A DNA stretch of 64,000 bases from Aurantiochytrium sp. KH105. Lineage: Eukaryota > Sar > Bigyra > Thraustochytrida > Thraustochytriidae. The stretch is taken from the NCBI GenBank assembly GCA_003116975.1, contig BGKB01000109.1, positions 124,001 to 188,000 of the forward strand, read 5' to 3'. This document shows positions 32,951 to 43,900 of the stretch, in pieces. The position numbers were made by a program, and so were the translations under genes. Under the pieces are notes generated by a model. The model was given only the letters and a program-made list of their open reading frames with translations, had not been told where the DNA came from and did no database searches. Every line of letters begins with the position of its first letter. The stretch's first letter is position 1.

Positions 32951-34228
32951 ATGCTTCTCGCGAACTCGCGCGGCATGCTCGCGGCGAGCCGGCGCGCGGC
33001 GGTCGCGGCGAACGCGATGCAGCTGCGATCCCTGACGACGGGCGTCTCAGGCGCTGCAGACAAGCTCACGTATGAGTTCACCGATAAGCTGGACCTCATC
33101 AAGCCCGAGTCCTACGAATCACGCAAGGCGTACCAGGTCATTGGCGAAGATGGCAAGCTCCGTCAGAGCAAAGAGCCCTCGCTGAGCGCCGAGCTCTGCC
33201 AAAAAATGTACGAGAACATGGTCCGTCTGCAAGTCATGGACCACGTGCTCTACGAGGCGCAGCGTCAGGGCCGCATCTCCTTTTACATGCAGACCAACGG
33301 CGAGGAGGGCATCAACATTGGGTCGGCCGCCGCACTCAAGCACGAAGATGTCGTCTTTGCGCAGTACCGCGAGGCTGGCGTTCTCATGTGGCGCGGCTTC
33401 TCGTTGCAAAACTTTGCGGACCAGTGCTTTAGCAACGCCGACGATCCAGGCAAGGGCCGCCAGATGCCCATTCACTACGGTTCCGTCGAACACAACTTTC
33501 ACACCATTAGCAGCCCGCTCACCACCCAGGTTCCCCAGGCTGCCGGTGCCGCCTACGCTTTTCGTGACGCTGGCAAGGACGGCCCCGTCGTCGCCACCTA
33601 TTTTGGCGAGGGCGCAGCGAGTGAGGGCGACTTCCACGCCGGCATGAACTTTGCCGCAACGCTCGAGTGCCCCATTCTCTTTCTCTGCCGCAACAACCAG
33701 TACGCCATTAGCACGCCCGTGCAGGACCAGTTCCGCGGTGATGGCATCGTCTCTCGCGCACAGGGCTATGGCATGGCCTCAATCCGCGTTGACGGTAACG
33801 ACACCATTGCCGTTTACGAGGCCGTGTCGGAGGCCCGTGCCTATGCTCGCGAGAATAACCGCCCCGTGCTTGTCGAGATGATGTCGTACCGCATCGGCCA
33901 CCACTCCACCTCGGATGACTCGACCGCATACCGTCCTATTGAGGAAATCGAGAGCTGGAAGGAGACCGCGCACCCGATTCCCCGTTTCCGCAAGTACATG
34001 GAGGCCCACAACCTCTGGGACGAAGACAAGGAGACTGCGCTGCGCACTGATGTGCGCAAGGCCGTGCTCCAGGCCATGACCCGCGCCGAGGACAAGCCCA
34101 AGCCCGATGCTCTAGACAACCTTTTTGCCGATGTCTACACGGAAATGCCACAGAACCTCGTCGAGCAGCAGCGTGAGCTGTCAGAGCAGCTGAAAAAGTA
34201 CCCGGCGCACTATGCAGTTCACCACTAG
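32951..34228 (+). CDS. BCKDHA: Branched-chain 2-oxoacid dehydrogenase E1 alpha subunit, mitochondrial
   Basis: A 425-residue protein from ATG 32951, where an Arg/Ala-rich, acid-free presequence (MLLANSRGMLAASRRAAVAA) suits mitochondrial import; the open frame upstream to 32657 looks non-coding. It aligns throughout with animal BCKDHA: GRISFYMQTNGEEG, the thiamine diphosphate/Mg motif from GEGAASEGD to CRNNQYAIST, the RVDGND segment and the regulatory loop RIGHHSTSDDSTAYR, whose serines are the kinase sites in mammals. With E1 beta, E2 (DBT) and E3 it decarboxylates the 2-oxoacids of Leu, Ile and Val. The retained phospho-loop suggests control by a BCKDH kinase (inference). Convergent with UMPS. 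Confidence 0.96.
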   Translation: MLLANSRGMLAASRRAAVAANAMQLRSLTTGVSGAADKLTYEFTDKLDLIKPESYESRKAYQVIGEDGKLRQSKEPSLSAELCQKMYENMVRLQVMDHVLYEAQRQGRISFYMQTNGEEGINIGSAAALKHEDVVFAQYREAGVLMWRGFSLQNFADQCFSNADDPGKGRQMPIHYGSVEHNFHTISSPLTTQVPQAAGAAYAFRDAGKDGPVVATYFGEGAASEGDFHAGMNFAATLECPILFLCRNNQYAISTPVQDQFRGDGIVSRAQGYGMASIRVDGNDTIAVYEAVSEARAYARENNRPVLVEMMSYRIGHHSTSDDSTAYRPIEEIESWKETAHPIPRFRKYMEAHNLWDEDKETALRTDVRKAVLQAMTRAEDKPKPDALDNLFADVYTEMPQNLVEQQRELSEQLKKYPAHYAVHH

Positions 34229-34645
34229 AGCCCATGACGTTCGACGGATAGATGGCGGGCGATCCACTGTCAGTCTTGTTTCTCTGTCTTTCTTTTGCTT
34301 TTATACTCGCCTTATTTCGTAAAATTATGTTGCACTCCTACGGCCATTGTGCTCACGCTCGAAACGCTTGACGCCAAACAAAAAGGAAACCAAAACAAAT
34401 CCAGAAATAAAGGCTGAAAGCAAGGCCTTGATATCATCTGTCGCCTCTTGCAAATCTAGTTTCGACATAAAGTCGAGTTCTTTCTTTTGGTCAAATTCAT
34501 TCATTCATTCATTGCCTGGCTCGTGAGTTCGAGAGTGAAACATTATAATTCTCTTTAGCATTCTCTTCTTCTAACGCTCTAGTCGCGTCGACACGACGCC
34601 GCGCCCCCAGTGCAGAGTACTGTGTAGGCGGGTCGGGGTATAAGT
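34229..34645. other. Convergent 3' intergenic region
   Basis: 417 bp, AT-richer, between the BCKDHA and UMP synthase stops. Includes an (ATTC) run at about 34495-34513. No gene seen. Confidence 0.5.
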
Positions 34646-36175
34646 TCATTTGTCGACGCCGTATTCCTTGCGGTAGGCCTCGACGGCGGTCAGCACGCTG
34701 TCGTCAAAAGTAGTTCCTGAAGAGCGGAGAAAAGCCAAAAGGTCGTCAAGGCAGACAATCGAGTGCACGTCAAAGCCAAACTCCTTCTTGACTGCCTGAA
34801 TGGCGCTGAGCGAACCCTCCTTGGCGCGCTCCTGGCGATCGAGCGCGATAACGACGCCAATGATGCTGGCGTCTTCCACGGAGAGCATCTCAATGCACTC
34901 GCGCACGGCAGTACCGGCCGTGATGACATCATCAACGACGAGAACGCGCTTTCCCCGCACAGGAGCACCAACCAAGAGACCGCCCTCGCCATGGTCCTTC
35001 TTCTCCTTGCGGTTGTAGGCCACCGGAGTGTCCTTGCCGTACTTGCGGTACAGCGCCGTGGCAATCACGCTGGCGAGCGGGATACCCTTGTACGCGGGAC
35101 CAAAAAGAACATCAAACTCGACCTTGGAGCGCATGATCGCCTCAGCATAGAACTCGCCCAGACCGTCGAGGGCAGATCCGCTGTTAAAGAGACCAGCATT
35201 GAAAAAGTACGGGCTCTCGCGGCCCGACTTGAGGGTGAACTTGCCAAACTTGAGCACCTCGCAGCGCAGCGCAAGCTCGAAAAACTGCTTCTGGAACGGC
35301 TCGAGTGCTTCCTCGGCACCCTCTGTCTTGGCGCGCTTCGCCGCAGGCTCGGCGTCTTCGGCGGCCTTGCGCACACCGTTGAGCAGATCACGAAACTTTT
35401 CTGCGGCCGCCTTCGGGTCCTCCGCGCGGGCAATACCCCGGGAGACAGGAACCAACAGGCCCATGCCGTCCGCGCGCAGGCCGGCCTTGGCGGCAGCCTC
35501 GAGATCGCCGCCCTGGAAACCGACGCCAGGCGCCAGAATCCACAGCGAGGGAGCCGCCGCGCGGGACTTGGCAAGGGCCTCCACGTCCGTGGCGCCCACC
35601 ACGAGGCCAACGTTGTCCTTGGCGTTCCACTTTTCGCACAACTTGGCCACGCGCTCGTACAGGAGGCCGCCCTCAGTGAGCGCGACGGTCTCGAGGTCCT
35701 CCGAGCTCGGGTTCGACGTCTTACAGAGCACAAAAGCTCCCCGCGTTTCGTCCTCGCCGACGAAGGGCGCAATGGAGTCCTCGCCCATGTACGGACTCAG
35801 GGTCACGCAGTGCGCCTTGTAGGCGTCATAGGCGGCCGTCGCGTACGCCTTGGCCGTGCTGGAAATGTCGCCGCGCTTGACATCAAGGACGACGGGAATC
35901 TCGGCCGGCACCGCAGCCACGACGCGCTGCAGCGCCTCGACGCCCTCGGCGCCAAAGGCCTCGAAAAACGCCGCGTTCGGCTTGTACGCGGCGGCCACGT
36001 GCTGGGTGGCCTCGATGAGCGCCTTGGAGAACTCAAAAGCGGCCTCGGCGTCGCTCTCGATGCCCTTGTCCTTCTTCACCTTGGCCACATCCTCCGCGTG
36101 CGGGTCCAGGCCCACGCAGACCAGCGAGTCGGCGGCCTTGACGCGCGCCTCCAGCGTCGCGAAGAAGCTCGGCAT
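34646..36175 (-). CDS. UMPS: Bifunctional UMP synthase, inverted fusion: OMP decarboxylase then orotate phosphoribosyltransferase
   Basis: A 509-residue protein from ATG 36175; the frame is open to 37111 but that part is Arg/Ala/Pro-rich and overlaps the divergent neighbour. Residues about 1-270 are OMP decarboxylase, with VCVGLDPH, the catalytic LDVKRGDISSTAKAYA (about 93-108) and LAPGVGFQGGD. A linker holds basic AAKRAKTEG (about 277-285). Residues about 295-509 are orotate phosphoribosyltransferase, with FTLKSGRESPYFFNAG, GPAYKGIPL, AYNRKEKKDHGEGG and the PRPP loop VLVVDDVITAGTAV (about 408). It performs the last two steps of de novo UMP synthesis. Animals and plants have the transferase first; this inverted order is known from stramenopiles, kinetoplastids and cyanobacteria. 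The C-terminus GVDK is not a peroxisomal SKL-type signal. Confidence 0.95.
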   Translation of the reverse strand: MPSFFATLEARVKAADSLVCVGLDPHAEDVAKVKKDKGIESDAEAAFEFSKALIEATQHVAAAYKPNAAFFEAFGAEGVEALQRVVAAVPAEIPVVLDVKRGDISSTAKAYATAAYDAYKAHCVTLSPYMGEDSIAPFVGEDETRGAFVLCKTSNPSSEDLETVALTEGGLLYERVAKLCEKWNAKDNVGLVVGATDVEALAKSRAAAPSLWILAPGVGFQGGDLEAAAKAGLRADGMGLLVPVSRGIARAEDPKAAAEKFRDLLNGVRKAAEDAEPAAKRAKTEGAEEALEPFQKQFFELALRCEVLKFGKFTLKSGRESPYFFNAGLFNSGSALDGLGEFYAEAIMRSKVEFDVLFGPAYKGIPLASVIATALYRKYGKDTPVAYNRKEKKDHGEGGLLVGAPVRGKRVLVVDDVITAGTAVRECIEMLSVEDASIIGVVIALDRQERAKEGSLSAIQAVKKEFGFDVHSIVCLDDLLAFLRSSGTTFDDSVLTAVEAYRKEYGVDK

Positions 36176-36881
36176 CCTGCCCGCGTCGGCGGCCTCGTCC
36201 TCCACCTCGTGCGCGCCCTGCTCGCTGCAAGCGAGCGCAGCCACCCACCGCCCGCGAGCGCCCTCGGCCCGCGATCCAGCGCTCCCGCGCGGCGCCAAGC
36301 TCGCCCGCTCCCGCGCTCCCGCGCTCAAGCGCTCACGCGCGGCCGCCGCGTCGCGTGCGTCGCGTCGAGCTCGCCGCGGGCTCCGTCGCGGTCGTGCGGG
36401 CGTCGGGGTTGGCGGTCTGCTCTGCCGCGCTGCCTCTGCATTCAGTCGCTCAACCATCGTCTCAATCGGTCTCATCTCATCTCGATATCTGCTCAAGGAT
36501 CCAAGGATCGGCGTCTCCGCCCGGCTCGAGGCCGCCGCAGAACCTGATACGGCGCCCGGGCCCGCGGCGGCAGCGCAGCGCGGCGCGGCGCGGCCAGGGC
36601 GGGGCAGGCCAGGGCGGGCAGCGGGCGCGCGGGCGGGCGGGCGTCTGTCTCTCTCGCCGTGCCGGCGCCGAGGCGAGGCGTGGATTCGCACCATCGCATC
36701 CCGCGCGCGCGTCGGCGACCACGCGTTGAACTGGCGCAGGGCGCGCGCGGGCGACGTGCGCGCGCGGCGCTCGGGCGCGGGCGCGCGGGAGGAGCTCGCT
36801 CGTTGCGTGGACGCGCGTGTTCCTGGACACGGCCGCTGCGTCGCACCGCGCTGCGTGAGGCGGCGCTGCGCGTCGTGGGCG
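36176..36881. promoter_or_regulatory. Bidirectional promoter region UMPS / DHTKD1-like
   Basis: About 700 bp between divergent ATGs at 36175 and 36882, very GC-rich with GGGCGGGC- and GCGCGC-type motifs near 36600-36790. Long frames run through on both strands from the two flanking genes, but their composition (Arg/Ala/Pro) argues against coding. Confidence 0.5.
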
Positions 36882-39311
36882 ATGAGGAGAGGCTTCTTCT
36901 CTCTCGCGCACAAATCCCACGTGGGCCAGGATGCCGCGCGGCTCCGGACGAGGAGACCGATGCTGCGTACGCGTAGACTCTTCTCGCAGTCGAGCAGCGA
37001 ACCAGATGCTGCCGCAGACCATGCAACGCCGGAAAACAATGTGCGCCTGGCACAGCTCGTCCAGGCATACAAAAGCCACGGCCACCTTCTTGCGACGGTG
37101 GATCCTCTCAAGCTGGCGTACTCAGACCCGCTGCGCGCCCCATACTATGTCCAGGATGTACCCGTACTGCAGCCCGAATACTATGGGCTGCGCTGTGATC
37201 GGGAAATGTTAGGCAAGACATTCTGGATTGGCAACGCGCTCGAACCCTTGCTCCAGGGACCGCACCACAAACTCTCGGATATTCTGGCCACCTTGCGCAA
37301 AGTCTACACGGGAAACATCGGCAGCCAGTTCGCGCACATTTTGCGGCCCGATTGCGTTGAATGGCTCAACCGTCGCGTCATCGAGCACTCCATGGTGGAG
37401 ACCTCCCCCACGGAAAAACGCGACATATTGAGTAAAATATCCCATGCGACGTTGTTCGAAGAGTTTTGTGGGTCAAGACTCTCGGGCGCCAAGCGCTTTT
37501 CACTCGAGGGCTGCGAAGCTCTCATCCCAGGTCTCGAGGCTCTTTTGGAGGAAAGCGCGGCCCGTGGCGTGCGCGCCATCGAAATGGGCATGACCCATCG
37601 CGGTCGTCTCAATGTCTTGAAAAACGTCATGCACGTCCCACTGGCAGCCGTTGTGCATCAGTTTCAGCCCTACCTTCCTGACGATGACGAGCATCCCAAC
37701 AACTCTGACGACGTGCGCTATCACCTCGGGACGTCTGTTGTGCGAATGTTTGGCTACGGTTCCGGTACCCGTGAGCTCCGTGTCTCGCTCGCAGCAAACC
37801 CTTCGCATCTCGAGAGCGTCAACAGCGTCGTCCTCGGCAAAACGCGCGCACGGCAGTTTCTCATGCGAGGGAGCATCGTGGAGGACGACAGTGGCGCCAA
37901 CCTCGTCGGCCAAACGCGCAAACGCGGCTCCGTCGATTACAGTCCAAGTGACGACGCCAAACGCGAGTCCATGGCCGTCCTTTTGCACGGAGACGCATCG
38001 TTTTACCAAGGTTCCGTTCGTGAGGTCCTTGGATTCAGCAACCTGCGCGACTACACGACGGGCGGCACCGTGCACATCATTATCAATAACCAAATCGGCT
38101 TCACCACGCTTCCCAAAGAATCACACTCCTCCGTCTACTGCTCGGATGTGGCCTTGTCCATTGGTGCGCCCGTTTTCCATGTCAACGGCGATGACCCCGA
38201 GGCCTTTGTGCGCGTCTGCCGGACTGCCGCCGAGTATCGCCAGCGTTTTGGTCGCGACTGCATCATCAATCTATGGGGCTATCGCCGCCACGGCCACAAC
38301 GAAATGGACGACCCTGGTCTCACACAGCCGATCATGTACAATGTCGTGAATCGCCTGCCGAGGCTCATGGACCTCTATTCCAGAAAGCTTGTTCACGAAG
38401 GGGTCGTGTCAGACCAAGACGCCGTCGAATCAGAACGCGAGGCCATCGTCGATTCGTACAAGGCCAGCTTCTCAGACTTTTGGAAAGACGGTCAGGAACC
38501 TCGCGATGAAGTTACCTCGTACTGGAACGAACTCGGTATGCTCACTTCGCAGGGTCACAATAGCAATCGCATCGCGCGTCGCCAGCTCTTGCAAACCACA
38601 GTCACCGGCGTGCACGCAGAGCTTCTTCGCTCGTACGGACGGGCCATTTTCACGCTGCCTGCCGACTACCGCTTCAAGGTCCATCCCAAGGTGCGTGAAG
38701 TTTTTCAGCAGCGCCTCTCGTCAATCGAAGTCGGGGCAGGCAAGACGATTCGATGGGCCACGGCCGAGGCGCTCGCTTTTGCATCCCTCTTGGAGGACGG
38801 CTTCCATATCCGTCTCAGTGGCCAGGATGTCGAGCGCGGAACTTTCAATCAGCGCCACGGCGTGTTGTGCGACCAGGAGCGTTCTGAACGAGGCAACGAG
38901 AGAATCTACAAGCCGTGGACCAACTTGCAGCTGCTCAGCTGGCACCAAGAAGATATTCGTCGCGATCTCGTCAAACGCGCAAACTCACAGGCGCTCCTAC
39001 CTTCGTCATCTGCTGGCGGCTATTCTAAAAGTGGCAAAGGCAGCGGGAGCGCAGCCTCGCACGCCGATGAAGAGACAGATTTTGCTGCCGGCATTTACAA
39101 CTTCCCTTCCGAAAAGGAAGGCGGCGATCACCTTCCCGAAACAGACTTCTATGCTGGGCTCTATCGCTTTGGCAGCGATAGCGACCCGGCCACCTCGAGG
39201 TCGCGAAACGGGCATTCTGGTCCCAAGGTTGAGCGCCGCGTAGTACGCCCCGGCCAAAGCTCACTTGACTCGCCAAGGTCTGCCTTCGCTTCTTCTTCTT
39301 CTTCTTCTTCT

Positions 39312-39342
<31 letters not shown>

Positions 39343-40568
39343 TGTCCTCATCCTCGTCTTCATCTTCGCCCTCTATCGCAAGCGAGGAGGAAGAGTATTT
39401 GGATGAGGATGAGGTCAAAGTCCGTGCGCATATTGAAAGTGAGCTCCACTCGATTCAAAAGGGACTCTCCCGCCGCGCCTGCGACCTGCGCAATCTTCGC
39501 AAGGTGCTGCGCTGGCGCGAGCCCACGGGAAAGCGCATGAACGCGCCCGAGCTTGGCATCATGGAGATTTGCAATAGCCCACTTAGCGAAGAGGCCGTGC
39601 TTGGATTCGAACACGGATATAGTTTGTACTCGCCAAACATCATGGCCATCTGGGAAGCTCAGTTTGGCGACTTTAGCAACTGCGCGCAGACAATCATTGA
39701 CACCTTTATTGCCAATGGCGAGGAGAAGTGGGTGAGATCCTCCGGTGTCGTCCTGCTTCTCCCGCATGGCTACGAGGGACAAGGCCCGGACCATAGTTCG
39801 GCCAAGATCGAGCGCTTTCTTCAACTTTGTGCAGAAGACTCTACGCCTCCGCTCGGTTCGGCAAGCCAAGGCGCACAAGACGAGCTCAACCGGCTGGCCA
39901 AGGTCAACATGCACGTGCTCAACCCAAGCACTCCTGCGCAGTACTTTCACGCGCTGCGTAGACAAATGATGCTTCCTGTGCGCAAGCCTCTCATCATTTT
40001 CACCCCAAAGTACCTCCTGCATCACCGTCCGTGCTCTTCGAGCCTCGATGAGCTGGGTCGGAACACACGATTTCACACCGTTTTACAAGACCCTGCGCAC
40101 GATGGCCACGGCATGCAACGCAGGAACGTACGCAAAGTCTTGCTCTGCTCCGGAAAAATGTATTATCATCTCGCGCAGAAACGTGCAGCCTTGGGAATGC
40201 AGCAAGAAGTGGCCATTCTCCGCATCGAGCAGCTTTCCCCCTTTCCATTCCACTCGGTCAGACACGAGCTCAGCAAGTACCTTTACAATAATGACGCACC
40301 GTACCCCGTGGAGCTCGTGTGGGTCCAAGAGGAGCCGAAAAACATGGGAGCTTGGACATATGTCAATGAGCGACTCCGTTGGGTCCTCGTCAATATGCCA
40401 CTTTCGGACGTTAATATGTCCTCCTTGCTCGAAAGGCCCTCTGTCGCTCCTATTGCGTACTGCGGTCGGCCCGTCGCCGCGTCTCCGGCAACAGGCTCTT
40501 TTGAACTTCATCGCAAGGAGATGAACGACATTGTGAATGCTGCATTCGCACCTCCCAAAGACGTGTAG
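36882..40568 (+). CDS. 2-oxoacid dehydrogenase E1, DHTKD1 (2-oxoadipate dehydrogenase) type with Ser-rich insert
   Basis: A 1228-residue protein from ATG 36882 with an Arg-rich mitochondrial-type presequence. The thiamine-binding and pyrimidine domains of the OGDH family are complete: MGMTHRGRLN, LHGDASFYQGSVREVLGFSN (about 367), HGHNEMDDP (about 472), RLSGQDVERGTFNQRHGVL (about 640), NSPLSEEAVLGFEHG (about 897), LLLPHGYEGQGPDHSSA and WVQEEPKNMGAW (about 1148). PSTPAQYFHALRRQM, NSPLSEEAVLGFE and EEPKNMG resemble human DHTKD1 more than OGDH, and the OGDH N-terminal E2-binding segment is absent, so oxidation of 2-oxoadipate (Lys/Trp breakdown) is the likelier reaction; OGDH cannot be excluded. 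About 165 extra residues (about 700-865), rich in Ser and acidic residues, split the pyrimidine domain, explaining a length well above DHTKD1 (919). Confidence 0.88.
39288..39378. repeat. CTT/CGT trinucleotide tract coding for poly-Ser
   Basis: Runs of TCT, TCG and TCC codons within the DHTKD1-like gene encode about 30 nearly continuous serines. The reading frame is kept throughout. Confidence 0.85.
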
Positions 40569-40948
40569 GAGGAAACCAACGAAGAGTACTGATGCCCTTT
40601 TACGTAATTTATCTTCTATCTGATAAACCAGAACACGATGTGTTCATTTTTGCTCCCCTTCTTCTCCTTCTCCTTCTTCTCCTTCTTCTTCATTCGTCTT
40701 CTTGGACTTACTGAAGAGTGCCACCATCATGATCATTGATCATCGAGGTTGGGTTTGTCCTTCGCAATCCTCCAATCTTACCAAGGTCAGCAAAGACCCG
40801 AGGTGTCGCCGCGCGCGGGCCGCCGCGCGCAGCGTAGCGCCGGCTGGAGCCCGCTGGCAGCAGAGGCTGCACCGACCGACCCTATCTCCGCGCGGCGTCG
40901 CGGCTCCAGAGTAGTTCGGGGCCGTCGAGTGAAGTTAGAAGAGGAATA
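40569..40948. other. Intergenic region, promoter of VPS53
   Basis: 380 bp between tandem plus-strand genes. It includes a CTTCTC repeat at about 40660-40695 and an AT-rich 3' UTR-like portion (40590-40640). Confidence 0.5.
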
Positions 40949-43900
40949 ATGGCGACAAACGATTCCGACGCCGAGGCTTCGACAGAGCTGGCCGAGCCTC
41001 GCGACGAGCCAGTGGATGGGGAGCAGCCCCCCGTCGGAGACGAGCAAGACGTCGAAGAGCAGCAACAAGCCCACGAAGAGCAGATACCGTCAGTGTACTC
41101 TGCCAAGGATGACGTGGGCGCAAGTGAGCCGACGCGGTATCCCGAGGTGGTCGAGCAGGCGCTCAAGGGTTGCTTTGGCGGCGAGCCGCAGCAACGCCAG
41201 CCAGACGGCGAGGCAGCAGGATTCATGCGCAGACGGTCTTCGCAACAAAGTTCCAGTCTTCTCGGCGATTCGGGACATGGCGATCACGAATTTGACGCGC
41301 TTGATGATGCCGACTTTGATCCTGTCGCCTTCGTGAACGACCGCTTTCCCGACGAGAAATCCTTCGCGCTCCTCGATCCATTCCTTTCTCGACTGCGATC
41401 CCAAGTCGGGACGCTCGATGTGGCCGTCTTTGAGGCAGTCAAGGCTCAGTCGACGCAGGCGGAACGCTCCATCGGGGATATCATCGAGGCCAAGGAGTCC
41501 ATCAAGCAGCTCCAAACCAAGGTGAAGGAAATCAAGGGCAAGGCGGAGCAATCCGAGGTCATGGTCCAAGAGATCTGTCGCGACATCAAAAAGCTCGACA
41601 ACGCCAAGCGCCATCTTACACACACCATTACATCTCTGAAGAAATTCCACATGCTCGTCACTGCTGTCGACCAGCTCGACTTCATGGTCGAAAGCAGACA
41701 GTATCGGGAGACAGCCAACCTGTTGCAGGCCATTGCGCAGCTCCTGGCTGCCTTTGAGCAGCACAAAACCATTGAACCAGTCGCCAAGCTGCGCGATTCC
41801 GTCGCGCGTACGCGCGCCGGTCTCACGGAGCAAATCTTCCATGACTTTGAAGCCCTTTCTGAGGTCAGCGCGGATTATTCCTCAAAGGAATCTCGCACTT
41901 CACGCCCCGCCGCCTCGTCTGCAGACGCGGACGGCGGCAGCAGTGGTCTTTACGAAGACCCGCACGCGCCGCCGGCTCATACGTATGAGGATCCCTTTGC
42001 ACCGCCCGTCACACCAGACAACGCCGACGCGCTCTTTTACAGCTCTGACGCGCACACGCCCGAGTCCTTGGCTGGCGCCTGTGCGGTGGTGGACGCTCTC
42101 GGGTCGAGTATTCGCCGCCAGCTCATTGAGCGTGTGTGCCAGGTGTGGCTTGGCCCCTACGACCGTCTGTTTGGTCCTGGCGAAGAGCATAGCGGCCTCG
42201 AATTTACAGAACGCAGATACGCCTGGCTGCGTCGTCTTCTGCGGCACAACGAAGAGCGGTACGACACCATCTTTCCGCACGCGTGGAACATCAACAAGCA
42301 TCTTGTGTTCGCCTTTGTGCAGCGGACCGAGGGCCACCTGCGCGCGGAGCTACGCAGCATCGACCCGCCCGAGAGCGCGGATGTCAGCGCGCTCGTTCGA
42401 GCGCTGCGCAAGACGCTCGACTTTGAGCACGAAATGGCCGTGCGCTTCGAGTACGACCGCAATAAACCTAGCGACGAGGCGCAACTCGCACACGACACCT
42501 CCGCGGCTCTCACCTCCGAATCGATTCGTCGCAAGCATGCAGTGCGCAGGGCCGAGAGCACGGGTCAACAAACTGTCACTTCAGAGGATGCTGACGCTAT
42601 TGCAGAGATGGAGAGCGGGGCCATCGTTGGAGACGAGCTCCGCGCTGTGCGCGAACAGGCCATTGCGGAGGCCAACGAGCTTCCACCCATTCGCGGCGCC
42701 GTCTCGGAAACGTTTGAGCCTTATCTCATCGCGTACGTCAAAGCTGTTGCCTCTAAAATGCGCGAGGAGCTGCAAAAGGTTGTCCGCGAGGAAAATGTTG
42801 ACGCAGATGGATCCCTTCCGTACTTTTCGAGCGCGTCGCAAATGTTTGCGCTCATCAAGAGCGGCATCAACCAGTGCATTCAATTTACCACGGGCCAGGC
42901 TTTTTATGACTTGCATGTGGAGTTCAAAAAGATCATGACCGAGTATGCTCGCACGCTAGAGAGCAAGCTCCCCGCCGTTGGCAAAGGTCTCTCGCCAACC
43001 TCGGCGCGAATGGCCTGCCATGTGCTGAACTCGGCAGAGTATTGCGCAGAGACCGTGGAGCAGCTCGAGGCCCTCATTCAAGGCAAGATCGACGAGGACT
43101 TTCGTGAAAAGATTTCCCTCGAAGACGAGGTGGACACCTTTTTCGGAACCGTTGACAAGGCAAGCAAGGCGCTGGTCGGTGGGGTGATCGCCATCATCGA
43201 GCCGAACTTGATCGAGGCGTCGCGGACAAATTGGAGCACATTCAGCGACTTCACCGATCAGTCCAAGTACGTTTCCACGCTGGACGTGGTGCTGGGCGAG
43301 TTTATTCCGCTATTGCGCGGTCTTTTGTCAGCTGTCTATTTCCGTCGGTTCTGCGACAGCTTTGCGGCGCGCTTCATCAAACGGTACTCGGACTTTGTCG
43401 CCAATTGCCGCAAAGTGAGCGAGTCGGCTGCGCAGCAACTACTTCTTGACGCCCAGGCTGTCAAGTCCCTCTTGGGCAAAGTGCCAGACCTGGCGGAGCG
43501 TGCGGCGCCCTCTGACTCGGAGGATGGTGACCTATCTTTTGTCACTTACAAGAAAATGGTCGAACCGCAAATGCAGCGACTCGAAGCGATTCTCAAGCTC
43601 GCGGGCATGGACCTGCAGCCCACGCTTCTCATTGAAAACTTCAAGTTACTTCTCGCCGACGGCACCACGGAGGATCTGCGCCAGGTGCTCGAGCTCAAGG
43701 GCTACCAAAAGCCCGAACAGGGTAAGTTGCTCAAGGAGGCCGAGCAAGCAGGAATTCCCAAGGCCACTGCTGTGCCGGGGGCGCCGCTTTCCGGGGCCGC
43801 GGCTTCCCCTGCATCAGGCTCGTTCAAGACCGCAGGTGCTGGCGCAGCTTTTCCATCATTCGCAAGTACGGTAAAGGGGGGCGACGACGATACGTCTTTC

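Noticed and set aside
34763-36547. 594-codon plus-strand frame opposite UMP synthase
   Set aside because: Antisense shadow of a clearly conserved enzyme.
35850-36881. 344-codon extension of the E1 gene
   Set aside because: It is the antisense shadow of UMP synthase; the mitochondrial presequence starts at 36882.
36176-37111. 312-codon N-terminal extension of UMP synthase
   Set aside because: Arg/Ala/Pro-rich, overlaps the divergent E1 gene, and the decarboxylase fold begins right at ATG 36175.
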